Source: Phoronis pallida (Eukaryota > Phoronida > Phoronidae). From it: DNA of 14,282 nucleotides. The position numbers and the translations under genes were made by a program. Positions 9,101 through 14,282 of this stretch are shown here, in pieces (position 1 is the first letter of the stretch; every line of letters starts with the position of its first letter). The stretch covers positions 1-14,282 of the forward strand of contig JAOXYC010081114.1 of NCBI GenBank assembly GCA_028565715.1, read 5' to 3'. Below the pieces are notes generated by a model. It searched no databases and was not told where the DNA came from. It worked only from the letters and a program-made list of their open reading frames with translations.

Positions 9101-12100
9101 TGTGATGCACCTTTTCACACCTTGTTATTTGTATTCTTATATTTTTTTTATAAACAGGCTCCTGTTGAATAAATGTAAAGCTTACAGTATGTTCGAATTA
9201 TGTAAAGGCACCACACTAAAATGTTGAAAATGAAGTGCTCAAAGTGATTAAACATCTTTTTTGATACTTAGGATTTCGATTGAAGAGCCGACCCAGAAAG
9301 TGAAACCGCAAAGTAAGAAACAACCTATTCAGATGAAAGTTGAGAAGATGAGTCGTGATGAAGTGGACGTTTGGCACAGACAGAGTAACAGTATCACTGA
9401 GAAGTGAGTATTCAAATTTCTCACATGATAAGTTCAATCTCAAATGTATTATCGAAAATAACACACTCTGACGGAATAATCCTCCATTTTTCTTCGACAA
9501 CGCGTCGTCACTGTTTCATGTGAGTAAAAGAACAATAAACTTGTCGTCATCTAATAACAAATTTCTCAAAACTCGTCAAAATCCTCGCCAAAGGCTCAGA
9601 TTTTGACTCATTTTGAGAAATTTATTATTCAATGACACTAGTTCATTATCCTCTATTGATGACTATTCAAAGGACTGCAAAAGAGCATATTTGAGGAAAT
9701 ATTTATTGGATACAGCCTCATCCAAATGTCGTCAATAAAAATTGCAATTTGTAGAGAGTGTTGTTTACTTATTTCTTTATTAACTGTTTATGCTACGTTT
9801 TGGGTCAATAGTCAAATGTGACTACTGATCCAGTTTAGTTTACCATTAACCTTTGAATGTCAGCTCAAAAGCTTCATCTTTCTTTCTTAATATACTAATT
9901 GTGTAAAGTTAACTTTGTTTCGTCTATAAATGACGTTTGTTATCTCACGCAACTGAGGCCATACATTTTGATAAAACATTTCCCTCTGCAGACACAATGA
10001 CAGTCGAGGTATTGATGTTGGTACAACTTTCATCCTGTTCTACTGTACACCAATGATGGGGCGGAGATATGTTTGTGGTAGTCATGGTAACGTCACACTG
10101 GCCAAACAGTGGGCTCAGAATCCAGTACCATATGCTATGCAGACTACAGTTAAGGTTGGTGGGACTTTTAAAATCATCTTCTAGTGATCTTTATAGAAAT
10201 GATTAGTGCTACCATAATGTGGATGATTCTGTAGTATGCCAATTCTTGGATGCAACCATGATCTTGGATTTTGAGTTATACAGCAACACTAAGTTAAATG
10301 CACTATCTTGATCATTTCAATGTTTTCAGAACACAGTAAGAGAAAATGTGCAAAAGTCAGCTTGGTGACTGAATTTGTAATCCCAAAATGTTGACGTCGA
10401 ATATTACTTTGTGAAAAAATGACTTATTTTGTTTATCCCAATGGGCTTAAAAAGAAATTGAAGTTGTTTAGAGACATCATGCTCATTATATTCCATGGAC
10501 TTAGAAAATTTAATTATTTGAAATCTTGCTGAAGAGAATCAATAATGATCATCAATTTCATCATACATTTTGATTTGTAGGACATCACAGTACATGATTC
10601 ATCATTTGCTCAGTTTAAAACCCTGGATCAGTTATTCACACCAAGTTCACCAGTGTTCATGCTTGGATTCCCACACTATGGAAGTCAAGGCGAGGTGAGT
10701 TGAAAGTGAAATCTTAACCAACTTAATGACACTGGATGCTTGTCTGGTATCAGAGTGAAATCATATCCTGGCAGGTTGGGCCTCTGTCGCATTTAATATC
10801 ACTTGCATAAGCTGTTTCTTATTTACAATTGAAACGATTGGAATGTAAGATGCACTTAAAAGTGCCCTGTTTAAAGACTTTAACTAGAGGCTAGAGCCAA
10901 TTTTGTAAAACATATGATTTATCAACAATTTGAATGATACGAGATGCCTCTTGACAATGTTTCATTTCATAACTCATTAAATGCAAGAACATCTTTGAAA
11001 TTGATGCGTTCACCTCTCTTTCTATACACAGGTTCTAGAAGTTGATCCAAGTCAGGAAGGTCGAGTCAGAATTAGCTTCACTATTCAACAAGAACCTAAC
11101 CTGGAAACCATAGCAACCAATGAGAAGGTATACATAAACTAGAAATTATTAGCAGTATCCATTAATACTACAAAATTTGTGTATTTGAGAATTTTAAACT
11201 GTAGAAAGTTAAAATTTATGATGCCTTCTAAATGAAATGTGTTCTCCATGGGGGAATAGCTATACTGAAATAAATGCATGTTTTTAAACTTAAAAGTTAA
11301 GTTTTCACTGATTATCTATCTATTAAATGCTGTACGCCATACTGGCATCACGATAGATATAGGCATAATGATTAATATATTTTGTTTAATCACACTATTG
11401 CTGTTGGCGCCCTTGAATCTGCTTAACAAAGTCAACATCAGAATCAGCATTCATTTGTATATGTGTACTGTTACCTGAGAGGACAATAAAAGGAGTATAA
11501 ATTTGGAACACCGGTACACTCCAATTAATGTTTCGGTGTATAGAACTCTTTTTCCTGGTTCTTAGATATACCATGCCAAAATTAAAGTTGCTTTTTCGGC
11601 GGTTTACAAATTTACTTCGGTGGGTAATATTTGGCGAAGCAAACGAGCCACTAAGTCGTTCTACAGTCAATCACACGCCTATATCTGATAGTGCGAGGAC
11701 AAGAACTGTGACCTAATTGCATTGAGTGCGGCTCAAAGTTCACGGTGCCGCGTGTGTTGTTAATTTGACTATAGTCAAACAAAGAAATCTGCGGTTTGGC
11801 ATTAAACCACTAACATACAATGGATTTTCAAGATTTTTGGCTCTATTCAAAGTTCATGACCTCACGCAGCCATTTATGACCCAACAGAAGTCCCAAATTG
11901 TATTTAAAGGTCTTGAAATCGCTTGAAACCGGTTATGTCTCTTTAATATGCTTTATTATTTGTTTTCTCCTTCAGTCACTATCAATGAACTACATGCCTG
12001 GCTATGTGGTTGCTCAGAGGATTGGTATCAGTGGTCACCTGGTGTCTAGAATTACCGGTACCATCTACCTGAATAGAGGCAGTAGAGAGAGCGGTGGTCA

Positions 12101-13895
12101 GTCTAAACTCAACATTGGTCTGAATCTCAAGTTCAATAAACGAAATGAGGAGGTAAGAAAAATAATAATAATAATAATAATATAATTTATTTTAAATGTC
12201 AACTCTATACAATATTCGTGGCATGTTACAATAGTTAAAAACAAGAATGACAATTAGATTTAAAAACATAGCATTACAGCTTCACAATACCCAGTCCACC
12301 ACAAAGCAAAATGCATTATTGGTAAAATCCAGTATTTGATAATGTTACAAGTTACAGAAATTAGTCTTTGACATGTAAATTCACTTATTTCTGTTAACAA
12401 AACAAGATTTATTGGTGTGTAGAGGCAAAACATTTCCTACAATGTTATACTAATTAAAAAATTGAGTTCTTTATCCATCTTTAGCAATATACTATATTTA
12501 TGATGTTATCGTTTAGGTACCTGGGTATACAAGAAAAACCGACAATGGTTGGTGTTACTCTACAAAAGCATGTGATGTGCTAAACGAATATTGTAAAAAG
12601 TGAGTTAACTTATTCATTAAAGCTATTTCAAGTTTGGAAAATGAAATTTCATTGTTGGTATGTCAGTTGACAATTATTTGCAAGCCTTTTGGCGTATTCA
12701 TTATGCATTGATTAAAATAAAAACAATTTTCAAAATGTCATTGTTGCAGTGACCATGGAACTTATAAGTTCAGAAACATGACTGTATGCTTTTAATTTGA
12801 AATCCATCGTTGTTTTTATTTTATTCATTTCGTCGCTGCTCACTGGGAGACAATTGAATAATGAGGTGTGAAGTGTGGACTGATGTTTTTTCAAATGATA
12901 ATTGTCTAGATTTAATGATAATTAGCATATTAAGTTCTTCAATCCTTGGGCTTTACCTTTGAGAGTAACTGTAATTCAAATGACAATGGTCATTACAAAG
13001 CGTTTTTTGTAAAACTCTTCTTTTATTCTGCAGATTTCCAGAAGTCTTTGAATATATTTCCAAGAACACAGGTGGTAACGATTGCTTTTACGAGAAAGAA
13101 ATATTCAAAACTGAGGAGAGGTATGTTGGAGATAGATAACTCACAAATCTGTATGCACGCCAGGCTATTTGTGAGCCTTATAAAATTGCAATTTGCACAG
13201 AAAATATAAGGGGCAAGAACAATGACTGACAAACAGGAAACCCAAGTTCAACTCGCAGTCAAGCTCCGAATTTGTCTAGCTTTTTGAATTTTTTAACTAT
13301 CCATTAAACACCTATAATGGGCGACTCGAGAACAGTGTTATTACCCGGGTACACTCCATTCACTCCTGTTGTCTAACGGGCATATGGCCGCTAACATACG
13401 GGTCATTAAACCGCTTAGAGATAAGTGCAATGAATGGAGGGGTGCCCGGGTAATACAACTGTTATCGAGTCGCCCATTGACTAGATTTCTGGCTAGTTTG
13501 AGCAACAGTGTTCTATACACCAGATTGCGTAGATAGGCCCCTTTGGGAAGGGATCATATCTAATGAATAAGCAGGCTGTAATTTAATAGCTGATTATTTT
13601 ACTCCACTGCACTGCACTACACAACAATGTCTTGTCTAAGTTTTGTAACTGATTAACAATTTGCATAGCACTGTATTATCTATTTATTGTTTTTAGTGGT
13701 GAGAGGTTCCAACAACTTACTGAATATCTCAAGCAGTTGCCGTGTTCCAAGGTTCAACGTATGAAACATGGGAGTGAGTTCCTCGATGAGTTGGTTGTCA
13801 AGGGGATAGAAGAGGAAGTAGAGGGGATGTTGTCCGTAAATAAACTGAAGGCTAAACGTACCAAAATGCAAGTGAAACCACACTTATTATACAGG
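3025..13895 (+). CDS. XRN1: XRN1 5'-3' exoribonuclease, internal part of gene (17 exons, partial at both ends)
   Basis: XRN1 degrades decapped, 5'-monophosphorylated mRNA processively in the cytoplasm and P-bodies. The 17 exons sum to 2154 nt (718 codons) with no stop and consistent phases. Approximate order along the fragment: acidic linker (residues 1-80), CR2/XRN_M (85-210, with AIQWILHYY, PSWSW, HYAPYLSD, PFKPFEQLMAVLPA and WEAVVLIPFIDE), D1 region (250-410, with GFPTLKHI and SRGENMIL), D2/KOW region (412-536, with AKQWAQNPVP and LFTPSSPVFMLG), and D3 winged-helix region (537-718, with PGYVVAQRIGISGHLVSR, LNIGLNLKFNK and KPHLLYR). Length and motif order match roughly residues 405-1125 of human XRN1, from memory. 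The catalytic N-terminal core, with its metal-binding acidic residues, lies upstream of the window. The SH3-like domain and tail lie downstream. The paralogue XRN2/Rat1 lacks the D1-D3 module, so it is excluded. Domain borders are approximate and no alignment was run. Confidence 0.96.
3598..3751 (+). CDS. XRN1: XRN1 exon 2, acidic linker
   Basis: Acceptor gttgttgttgtag and donor ga|gtaagt; 154 bp, entered in phase 1 and left in phase 2. It encodes about 51 residues dominated by Glu/Asp (EGDEDGESEDTPECSEEEIF), then FKHHKASYYRNKLEYEDVTE. The second half matches the family pattern of an acidic run followed by F..YK..YY..K, which leads into CR2. A second possible acceptor two bases downstream would break the frame. 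Confidence 0.93.
3764..4150 (+). mobile_element. tRNA-derived SINE with (ATT)n tail
   Basis: The head at about 3770-3840 is tRNA-like (Leu/Ser type). It has a perfect pol III A box, TGGCCGAGCGG at 3777-3787, and a partly decayed B box, GGTTCGAGTTT at 3819-3829. A roughly 260-nt body follows, then the motif ggcgctatataaa at 4109-4121 and an (ATT)n tail at 4129-4150. This head-body-tail order, with a gcgctatataaa-type 3' end before ATT repeats, is common in SINEs of marine invertebrates. The tail probably reflects mobilisation by a partner LINE. The SINE lies entirely in the intron after exon 2, in the same orientation as the gene. No convincing target-site duplication was found. Confidence 0.8.
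4129..4150. repeat. (ATT)n microsatellite, SINE tail
   Basis: About seven ATT units directly after the SINE 3' motif. They are most simply the element's own tail. Confidence 0.9.
4360..4449 (+). CDS. XRN1: XRN1 exon 3, start of CR2
   Basis: Acceptor ctcccccag and donor tg|gtgagt; 90 bp, phase 2 in and out. It encodes LQEQAQGYVRAIQWILHYYF followed by NGVPSWSW, the most conserved helix and aromatic loop of the XRN middle region. From what I know of the fly XRN1 structure, a tryptophan of this region stacks on the first base of the RNA substrate. Assigning it to the WSW motif here is inference. Confidence 0.95.
4568..4616 (+). repeat. Diverged copy of the 1364-1442 hairpin sequence
   Basis: The segment gaaggttataggtcacaag... 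through cttacggtacatttagac aligns with gaaggttattaagacacaag... through cttacaagtatttagac at 1370-1414. Roughly four of five positions match, with small indels. Here the downstream inverted arm is missing and unrelated, more GC-rich sequence follows, so this looks like one end of a larger element or a half copy. Confidence 0.6.
4663..4704 (+). promoter_or_regulatory. NRF1-like and YY1-like motifs (possible promoter remnant)
   Basis: gcgcatgcgt at 4663-4672 resembles the palindromic NRF1 site. aacatggtggc at 4694-4704 differs by one base from the YY1 consensus. Both are typical of TATA-less housekeeping promoters, and the area is more GC-rich than the rest of the intron. They precede a start codon in good context at 4856. 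Short motifs arise by chance, so promoter function is inference. Confidence 0.25.
4856..5005 (+). CDS. Orphan 49-codon ORF, possible captured or nested exon
   Basis: The ATG lies in a good Kozak context (gaaATGG: purine at -3, G at +4). It opens 49 codons, MADAKEPVFKHFLCSSIRSL then LDGQTLQYMKLHKRHNPPDE then QHHICDLTE, ending TAA. I do not recognise the protein. Its mixed charged/hydrophobic composition and codon use look more protein-like than the surrounding intron frames. A possible acceptor (tgttcag, ending 4853) and a possible donor (gga|gtaata at 5002) would make it an internal or first coding exon. It does not match XRN1. It could be a fragment of another gene carried by the adjacent repeat, a nested gene start, or chance. 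Confidence 0.25.
   Translation: MADAKEPVFKHFLCSSIRSLLDGQTLQYMKLHKRHNPPDEQHHICDLTE
5250..5406 (+). CDS. XRN1: XRN1 exon 4, CR2
   Basis: Acceptor gcatcatag and donor cag|gtaaca; 157 bp, phase 2 in, phase 0 out. It encodes FYTHHYAPYLSDVKNFSDMK, then FELATPF-like text (here FDLATPFKPFEQLMAVLPAG) and SKSLLPPPLQ. The HYAP..SD and PFKPFEQL.AVLPA motifs are hallmark XRN1/XRN2 middle-domain blocks. Confidence 0.96.
5407..5939. other. Intron after exon 4
   Basis: No gene seen. A local GC-rich patch holds an imperfect inverted repeat: ttcaagtcgcgg at 5733-5744 and the complement of ccgcggcttgaa at 5836-5847, 11 of 12 matching. The words attaaaaggaac recur directly at about 5764 and 5871. Possibly a decayed small repeat. 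Confidence 0.5.
5940..6059 (+). CDS. XRN1: XRN1 exon 5, end of CR2
   Basis: Acceptor ttttgctag and donor gag|gttagt; 120 bp, exactly 40 codons, phase 0 at both ends. It encodes ALMVNESSPIIEFYPSKFET and then DLNGKQQDWEAVVLIPFIDE. The NGK...WE.VVLIPFIDE block is nearly invariant in XRN family proteins and closes the conserved middle region. The donor (gttagt) is a weaker form than the usual gtragt. Confidence 0.96.
6060..6650. other. Intron after exon 5, with a probable reverse SINE fragment
   Basis: Apart from the fragment beginning near 6190, the intron holds no exon or RNA gene that I can recognise. Confidence 0.5.
6190..6330 (-). mobile_element. Possible SINE/LINE 3'-end fragment, minus strand
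   Basis: Read on the minus strand, the left edge is gcacttggtattattgttat. It resembles the acttgggtattattatt tail junction of the SINE at 4120-4145. Next to it is tttattcaaagcactttt (plus strand), a word commonly seen near 3' ends of such elements. There is no tRNA head and the boundaries are a guess. Confidence 0.3.
6651..6817 (+). CDS. XRN1: XRN1 exon 6, CR2-D1 connection
   Basis: Acceptor atcatgttag and donor aa|gtaaga; 167 bp, phase 0 in, phase 2 out. It begins ERLLTTMGSVEDRLSPDEKA, the helix after the PFIDE motif (human has a corresponding KRLLEAM segment). It continues with RNTHGPHLLFQR and a Pro-rich stretch to FNHAK. The second half is variable across the family. It is supported by the open frame and good splice sites more than by sequence identity. 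Confidence 0.92.
6818..7252. other. Intron after exon 6
   Basis: AT-rich intron with no recognisable exon, repeat or RNA gene. An open plus-strand frame at 6867-7118 has no family resemblance. Confidence 0.6.
7253..7379 (+). CDS. XRN1: XRN1 exon 7, start of D1 region
   Basis: Acceptor ttgatttcag and donor gga|gtgagt; 127 bp, phase 2 in, phase 0 out. It encodes KMRELDKDAFRVPIEEQKLG, then LCDNVRLDVYFPGFPTLKHI. GFPTLKHI is shared almost exactly with vertebrate XRN1 at the entry to the D1 (Tudor/PAZ-like) domain, which braces the catalytic core in known structures. Confidence 0.94.
7380..7778. other. Intron after exon 7
   Basis: AT-rich intron. I see nothing in it beyond splice signals. Confidence 0.6.
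7779..7868 (+). CDS. XRN1: XRN1 exon 8, D1 region
   Basis: Acceptor ctttacag and donor cca|gtgagt; 90 bp, 30 codons, phase 0 at both ends. It encodes AFLKKAGVKVFQMNSRGENM and then ILQVHGDGDP. The KK.GV.VFQ..SRGENM block matches the human XRN1 D1 segment closely. Confidence 0.94.
7869..8623. other. Intron after exon 8
   Basis: Contains a perfect 10-bp inverted repeat, gttattgcac at 7913-7922 and its complement at 7964-7973, with a 41-nt spacer. The 100-codon minus-strand frame at 8036-8338 resembles no protein I know and is rich in His/Cys/Asn, as expected from AT-rich noise. No other feature seen. Confidence 0.55.
8624..8733 (+). CDS. XRN1: XRN1 exon 9, D1 region
   Basis: Acceptor taatttcag and donor aa|gtaaga; 110 bp, phase 0 in, phase 2 out. 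It encodes DRDLNKVASEYLGESIFVGW, then PHLFEARVVTVADSSTK. The G.S.FV.WPHL.EARVV.V.D pattern is typical of the XRN1 D1 domain. Confidence 0.94.
8948..9051. repeat. Inverted repeat bracketing the tRNA-like sequence
   Basis: cacagaaaaatt at 8948-8959 is complementary to aatttctgtg at 9042-9051, apart from two extra A's in the left arm. The pair closes around the tRNA-like sequence at nearly equal distance and could extend its acceptor stem into a longer helix. Confidence 0.55.
8962..9035 (-). tRNA. tRNA-like sequence (degenerate tRNA gene or tRNA-derived SINE head)
   Basis: On the minus strand the 74 nt fold like a Glu/Asp-type tRNA. The acceptor arms ACCCCGG and TCGGGTT have one mismatch and one wobble. 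The D arm GTGTAGTGGTTTAAGCAC has a GTG/CAC stem. The anticodon stem is CTAT/ATAG with loop CATTTAA. The T arm CCAGG-TTCGATT-CCCGG has one mismatch. The A box (TGGTGTAGTGG) and B box (GGTTCGATTCC) are intact, so pol III could still recognise it. Position 33 is A rather than the near-universal U, and several stems carry mismatches. I therefore favour a pseudogene or SINE head over a functional tRNA. The nominal anticodon would be TTT, which does not fit the Glu-like body. Confidence 0.5.
9272..9403 (+). CDS. XRN1: XRN1 exon 10, D1-D2 segment
   Basis: Acceptor tgatacttag and donor aa|gtgagt; 132 bp, phase 2 in and out. It encodes ISIEEPTQKVKPQSKKQPIQ, then a Lys/Ser-rich segment to VDVWHRQSNSITEK. 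The opening matches the family's LEEP block and the later W...... I.E pattern precedes the D2 strands. The middle is basic and variable. Confidence 0.9.
9404..9991. other. Intron after exon 10, with foldback
   Basis: Contains the foldback at 9546-9636, described separately. The remainder is AT-rich with no exon seen. Confidence 0.6.
9546..9636. repeat. 91-nt foldback (MITE-like or pre-miRNA-sized hairpin)
   Basis: Positions 9546-9583 (gtcatctaataacaaatttc...) match the complement of 9599-9636 at 32 of 38 positions, with no indels. The 15-nt loop contains a further GCC-AAA-GGC stem. Weaker complementarity continues outward for perhaps 15 bp on each side. Equal arm lengths and a tiny loop are typical of a small palindromic MITE. 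The size also falls in the range of a microRNA precursor. Confidence 0.7.
9992..10154 (+). CDS. XRN1: XRN1 exon 11, D2 (KOW-like) region
   Basis: Acceptor ccctctgcag; the donor aag|gttggt is non-consensus at +3/+4. The 163 bp enter in phase 2 and leave in phase 0. They encode a beta-rich stretch with GTTFILFYCTPMMGRRYVCG and then LAKQWAQNPVPYAMQTTVK. The GR.Y......L.KQW....VP...QT.VK frame matches human XRN1. Confidence 0.94.
10155..10580. other. Intron after exon 11
   Basis: AT-rich intron starting with an unusual gttggt donor. I see no repeat, exon or RNA gene. Confidence 0.6.
10581..10694 (+). CDS. XRN1: XRN1 exon 12, D2 region
   Basis: Acceptor tgatttgtag and donor gag|gtgagt; 114 bp, 38 codons, phase 0 at both ends. 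It encodes DITVHDSSFAQFKTLDQLFT, then PSSPVFMLGFPHYGSQGE. The F..FKTLD.LF....PVFMLG.P.YG..GE block is diagnostic for XRN1. Confidence 0.95.
10695..11031. other. Intron after exon 12
   Basis: AT-rich intron with a good pyrimidine-rich end (cacctctctttctatacacag). Nothing else seen. Confidence 0.6.
11032..11127 (+). CDS. XRN1: XRN1 exon 13, D2-D3 segment
   Basis: Acceptor ctatacacag and donor aag|gtatac; 96 bp, 32 codons, phase 0 at both ends. It encodes VLEVDPSQEGRVRISFTIQQ, then EPNLETIATNEK. The EGR.R..F.I..EPNL pattern matches the human protein between the D2 and D3 regions. Confidence 0.93.
11128..11975. other. Longest internal intron (after exon 13)
   Basis: An 848-bp intron. The part from about 11480 to 11930 is less AT-rich than other introns. 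It contains tataaat at about 11496, a short frame from the ATG at 11573 (47 codons, starting MPKLKLLFRRFTNLLRWVIF) and a perfect 16-bp palindrome tttgactatagtcaaa at 11764-11779. I recognise no family and treat it as intron with a possible unidentified insertion. Confidence 0.5.
11976..12152 (+). CDS. XRN1: XRN1 exon 14, D3 winged-helix region
   Basis: Acceptor ctccttcag and donor gag|gtaaga; 177 bp, 59 codons, phase 0 at both ends. It encodes MPGYVVAQRIGISGHLVSRI, TGTIYLNRGSRESGG and LNIGLNLKFNKRNEE. The PGYV.A.R.G.SG.LVSR and NVGLNLKFNK-type blocks are among the best conserved outside the catalytic core. An (AAT)n tract starts only a few bases past the donor. Confidence 0.96.
12153..12516. 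other. Intron after exon 14
   Basis: Begins with a gtaaga donor followed almost at once by an (AAT)n tract, then AT-rich sequence. An (AAT)n tract in this orientation can be the tail of a reverse-oriented retroelement, but I cannot trace a body beyond it. Confidence 0.5.
12160..12182. repeat. (AAT)n microsatellite next to splice donor
   Basis: About seven AAT units starting 8 nt after the exon 14 donor. The tract falls directly downstream of the U1-binding site, where length changes could alter donor context. Confidence 0.85.
12517..12599 (+). CDS. XRN1: XRN1 exon 15, D3 region
   Basis: Acceptor atcgtttag and donor aa|gtgagt; 83 bp, phase 0 in, phase 2 out. It encodes VPGYTRKTDNGWCYSTKACD and then VLNEYCKK. 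VPGYT(R/K)K follows the preceding NEE exactly as in human XRN1 (NEEVPGYTKK), which confirms the junction. Confidence 0.95.
12600..13033. other. Intron after exon 15
   Basis: AT-rich intron with nothing recognisable apart from the splice sites. Confidence 0.6.
13034..13120 (+). CDS. XRN1: XRN1 exon 16, D3 region
   Basis: Acceptor ttattctgcag and donor ag|gtatgt; 87 bp, phase 2 in and out. It encodes FPEVFEYISKNTGGNDCFYE and then KEIFKTEE. The PE.F.YI.KN......FYE pattern matches vertebrate XRN1. The plus-strand frame open through this exon into the intron is not the XRN1 frame. Confidence 0.93.
13121..13696. other. Intron after exon 16, with MITE
   Basis: Holds the MITE at 13316-13478. The rest shows no exon or RNA gene. 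Confidence 0.6.
13316..13478. mobile_element. 163-bp MITE with about 47-bp terminal inverted repeats
   Basis: The left end aatgggcgactcgagaacag and the complement of the right end aatgggcgactcgataacag match closely. The match continues through attacccggg to ctccattca, with about six differences and one indel over about 47 bp. The interior is about 70 bp and has no coding capacity. The element is more GC-rich than the intron around it. No unambiguous target-site duplication is visible, because flanking bases can be shared with the ends in several ways. The superfamily is unknown. Confidence 0.8.
13697..13895 (+). CDS. XRN1: XRN1 exon 17, end of D3 region (last visible)
   Basis: Acceptor ttgtttttag and donor agg|gtaggt; 199 bp, phase 2 in, phase 0 out. 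It encodes SGERFQQLTEYLKQLPCSKV, then VKGIEEEVEGMLSVNKLKAK and KMQVKPHLLYR. The IV.KIEEEVE ... VKPHLLYR pattern marks the end of D3. The SH3-like domain should follow in the next exon, which I do not find before the right edge. Confidence 0.95.
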
Positions 13896-14282
13896 GTAGG
13901 TTATCACCGCCAACAGGCATTAATATCATGATGATAAATCAACAAGTTATATCAACCCAACCCTTGAAGATAAGTGGGAATCTTGCGATTTAGGCTATTT
14001 TTGGCATTTGATTCAACAACTAGCAGTTGAATCTTCATAAAAATTTTAAGATATGCACTTTAGCATTTAGTAGAATAGAAACGCTTCTCAGATTTTTGAT
14101 TAACCCTTTTATTGCTGAGCTGTACGTCTTCAAAAATGAGGACTTTCATATAATAAAATTATGAACATTTTATAATAAAATGTAGTTGTTGATCCATCCA
14201 GGGAATTGCATATTAGAATTATTAAGTCTGTCCAACTGGAAATTTACCTTGTTTAAAACTCCTAGTACTTCGGAACCATCGC
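13896..14282. other. Start of intron after exon 17, to window edge
   Basis: Follows the gtaggt donor. It contains a 19-nt palindrome, acattttataataaaatgt at 14165-14183, and no exon I can support. An AG at 14262 followed by 17 open bases could be an acceptor, but the encoded residues do not resemble the start of the XRN1 SH3-like region. Confidence 0.55.

Larger units (their letters stand above)
8734..9271. other. Intron after exon 9, with tRNA-like insertion
   Basis: Holds the minus-strand tRNA-like sequence described separately. The flanks are AT-rich with no recognisable exon. Confidence 0.6.

Noticed and set aside
9216-9500. 94-codon minus-strand frame over exon 10
   Set aside because: Antisense shadow of an XRN1 exon, with no homology that I can recognise.
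11395-11670. 91-codon minus-strand frame in the intron after exon 13
   Set aside because: No family resemblance and no supporting signals.
14262-14282. Possible next XRN1 exon at the right edge
   Set aside because: Only six residues would be visible and they do not resemble the segment that follows KPHLLYR in XRN1. The acceptor also lacks a strong pyrimidine tract.

Overview
The window is metazoan nuclear DNA: AT-rich, with one intron-dense protein gene on the plus strand and no operon-like structure. Seventeen short exons (83-199 bp) lie between about 3.0 and 13.9 kb. All have GT-AG introns, and their reading phases agree at every junction. Joined, they give 718 uninterrupted codons that I recognise as the middle of XRN1 (pacman), the cytoplasmic 5'-3' exoribonuclease. 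Recognition is from remembered family motifs, not a search. The divergence from the human protein and the tRNA-derived, (ATT)n-tailed SINE suggest a marine invertebrate (deuterostome, lophotrochozoan or cnidarian). The sequence alone does not settle the phylum.

Layout. Positions 1-3024 are the end of a long upstream intron with no recognisable exon. They hold an old foldback, transposon-like element (about 1334-2447) whose left end is interrupted by a hairpin with perfect 30-bp arms. Exons 1-2 (3025-3751) encode the acidic linker after the catalytic core. Exons 3-6 (4360-6817) encode the second conserved region (CR2/XRN_M) and the start of the link to the next domain. Exons 6-13 (6651-11127) cover the D1 (Tudor/PAZ-like) and D2 (KOW-like) region. 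Exons 14-17 (11976-13895) cover the D3 winged-helix region and stop just before the expected SH3-like domain. The N-terminal nuclease core (roughly 400 residues) and the SH3-like domain plus C-terminal tail lie outside the window.

Introns carry most of the unusual material: a plus-strand tRNA-derived SINE (3764-4150); a diverged relative of the upstream hairpin (4568-4616), followed by a short orphan ORF with promoter-like motifs (4663-5005); a probable reverse SINE fragment (from about 6190); a minus-strand tRNA-like sequence inside an inverted repeat (8948-9051); a 91-nt foldback (9546-9636); an (AAT)n tract beside a splice donor (12160-12182); and a 163-bp MITE with terminal inverted repeats (13316-13478). 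I see no CRISPR array, bacterial feature or defence system. The best candidates for something undescribed are the nested foldback family and the orphan ORF.
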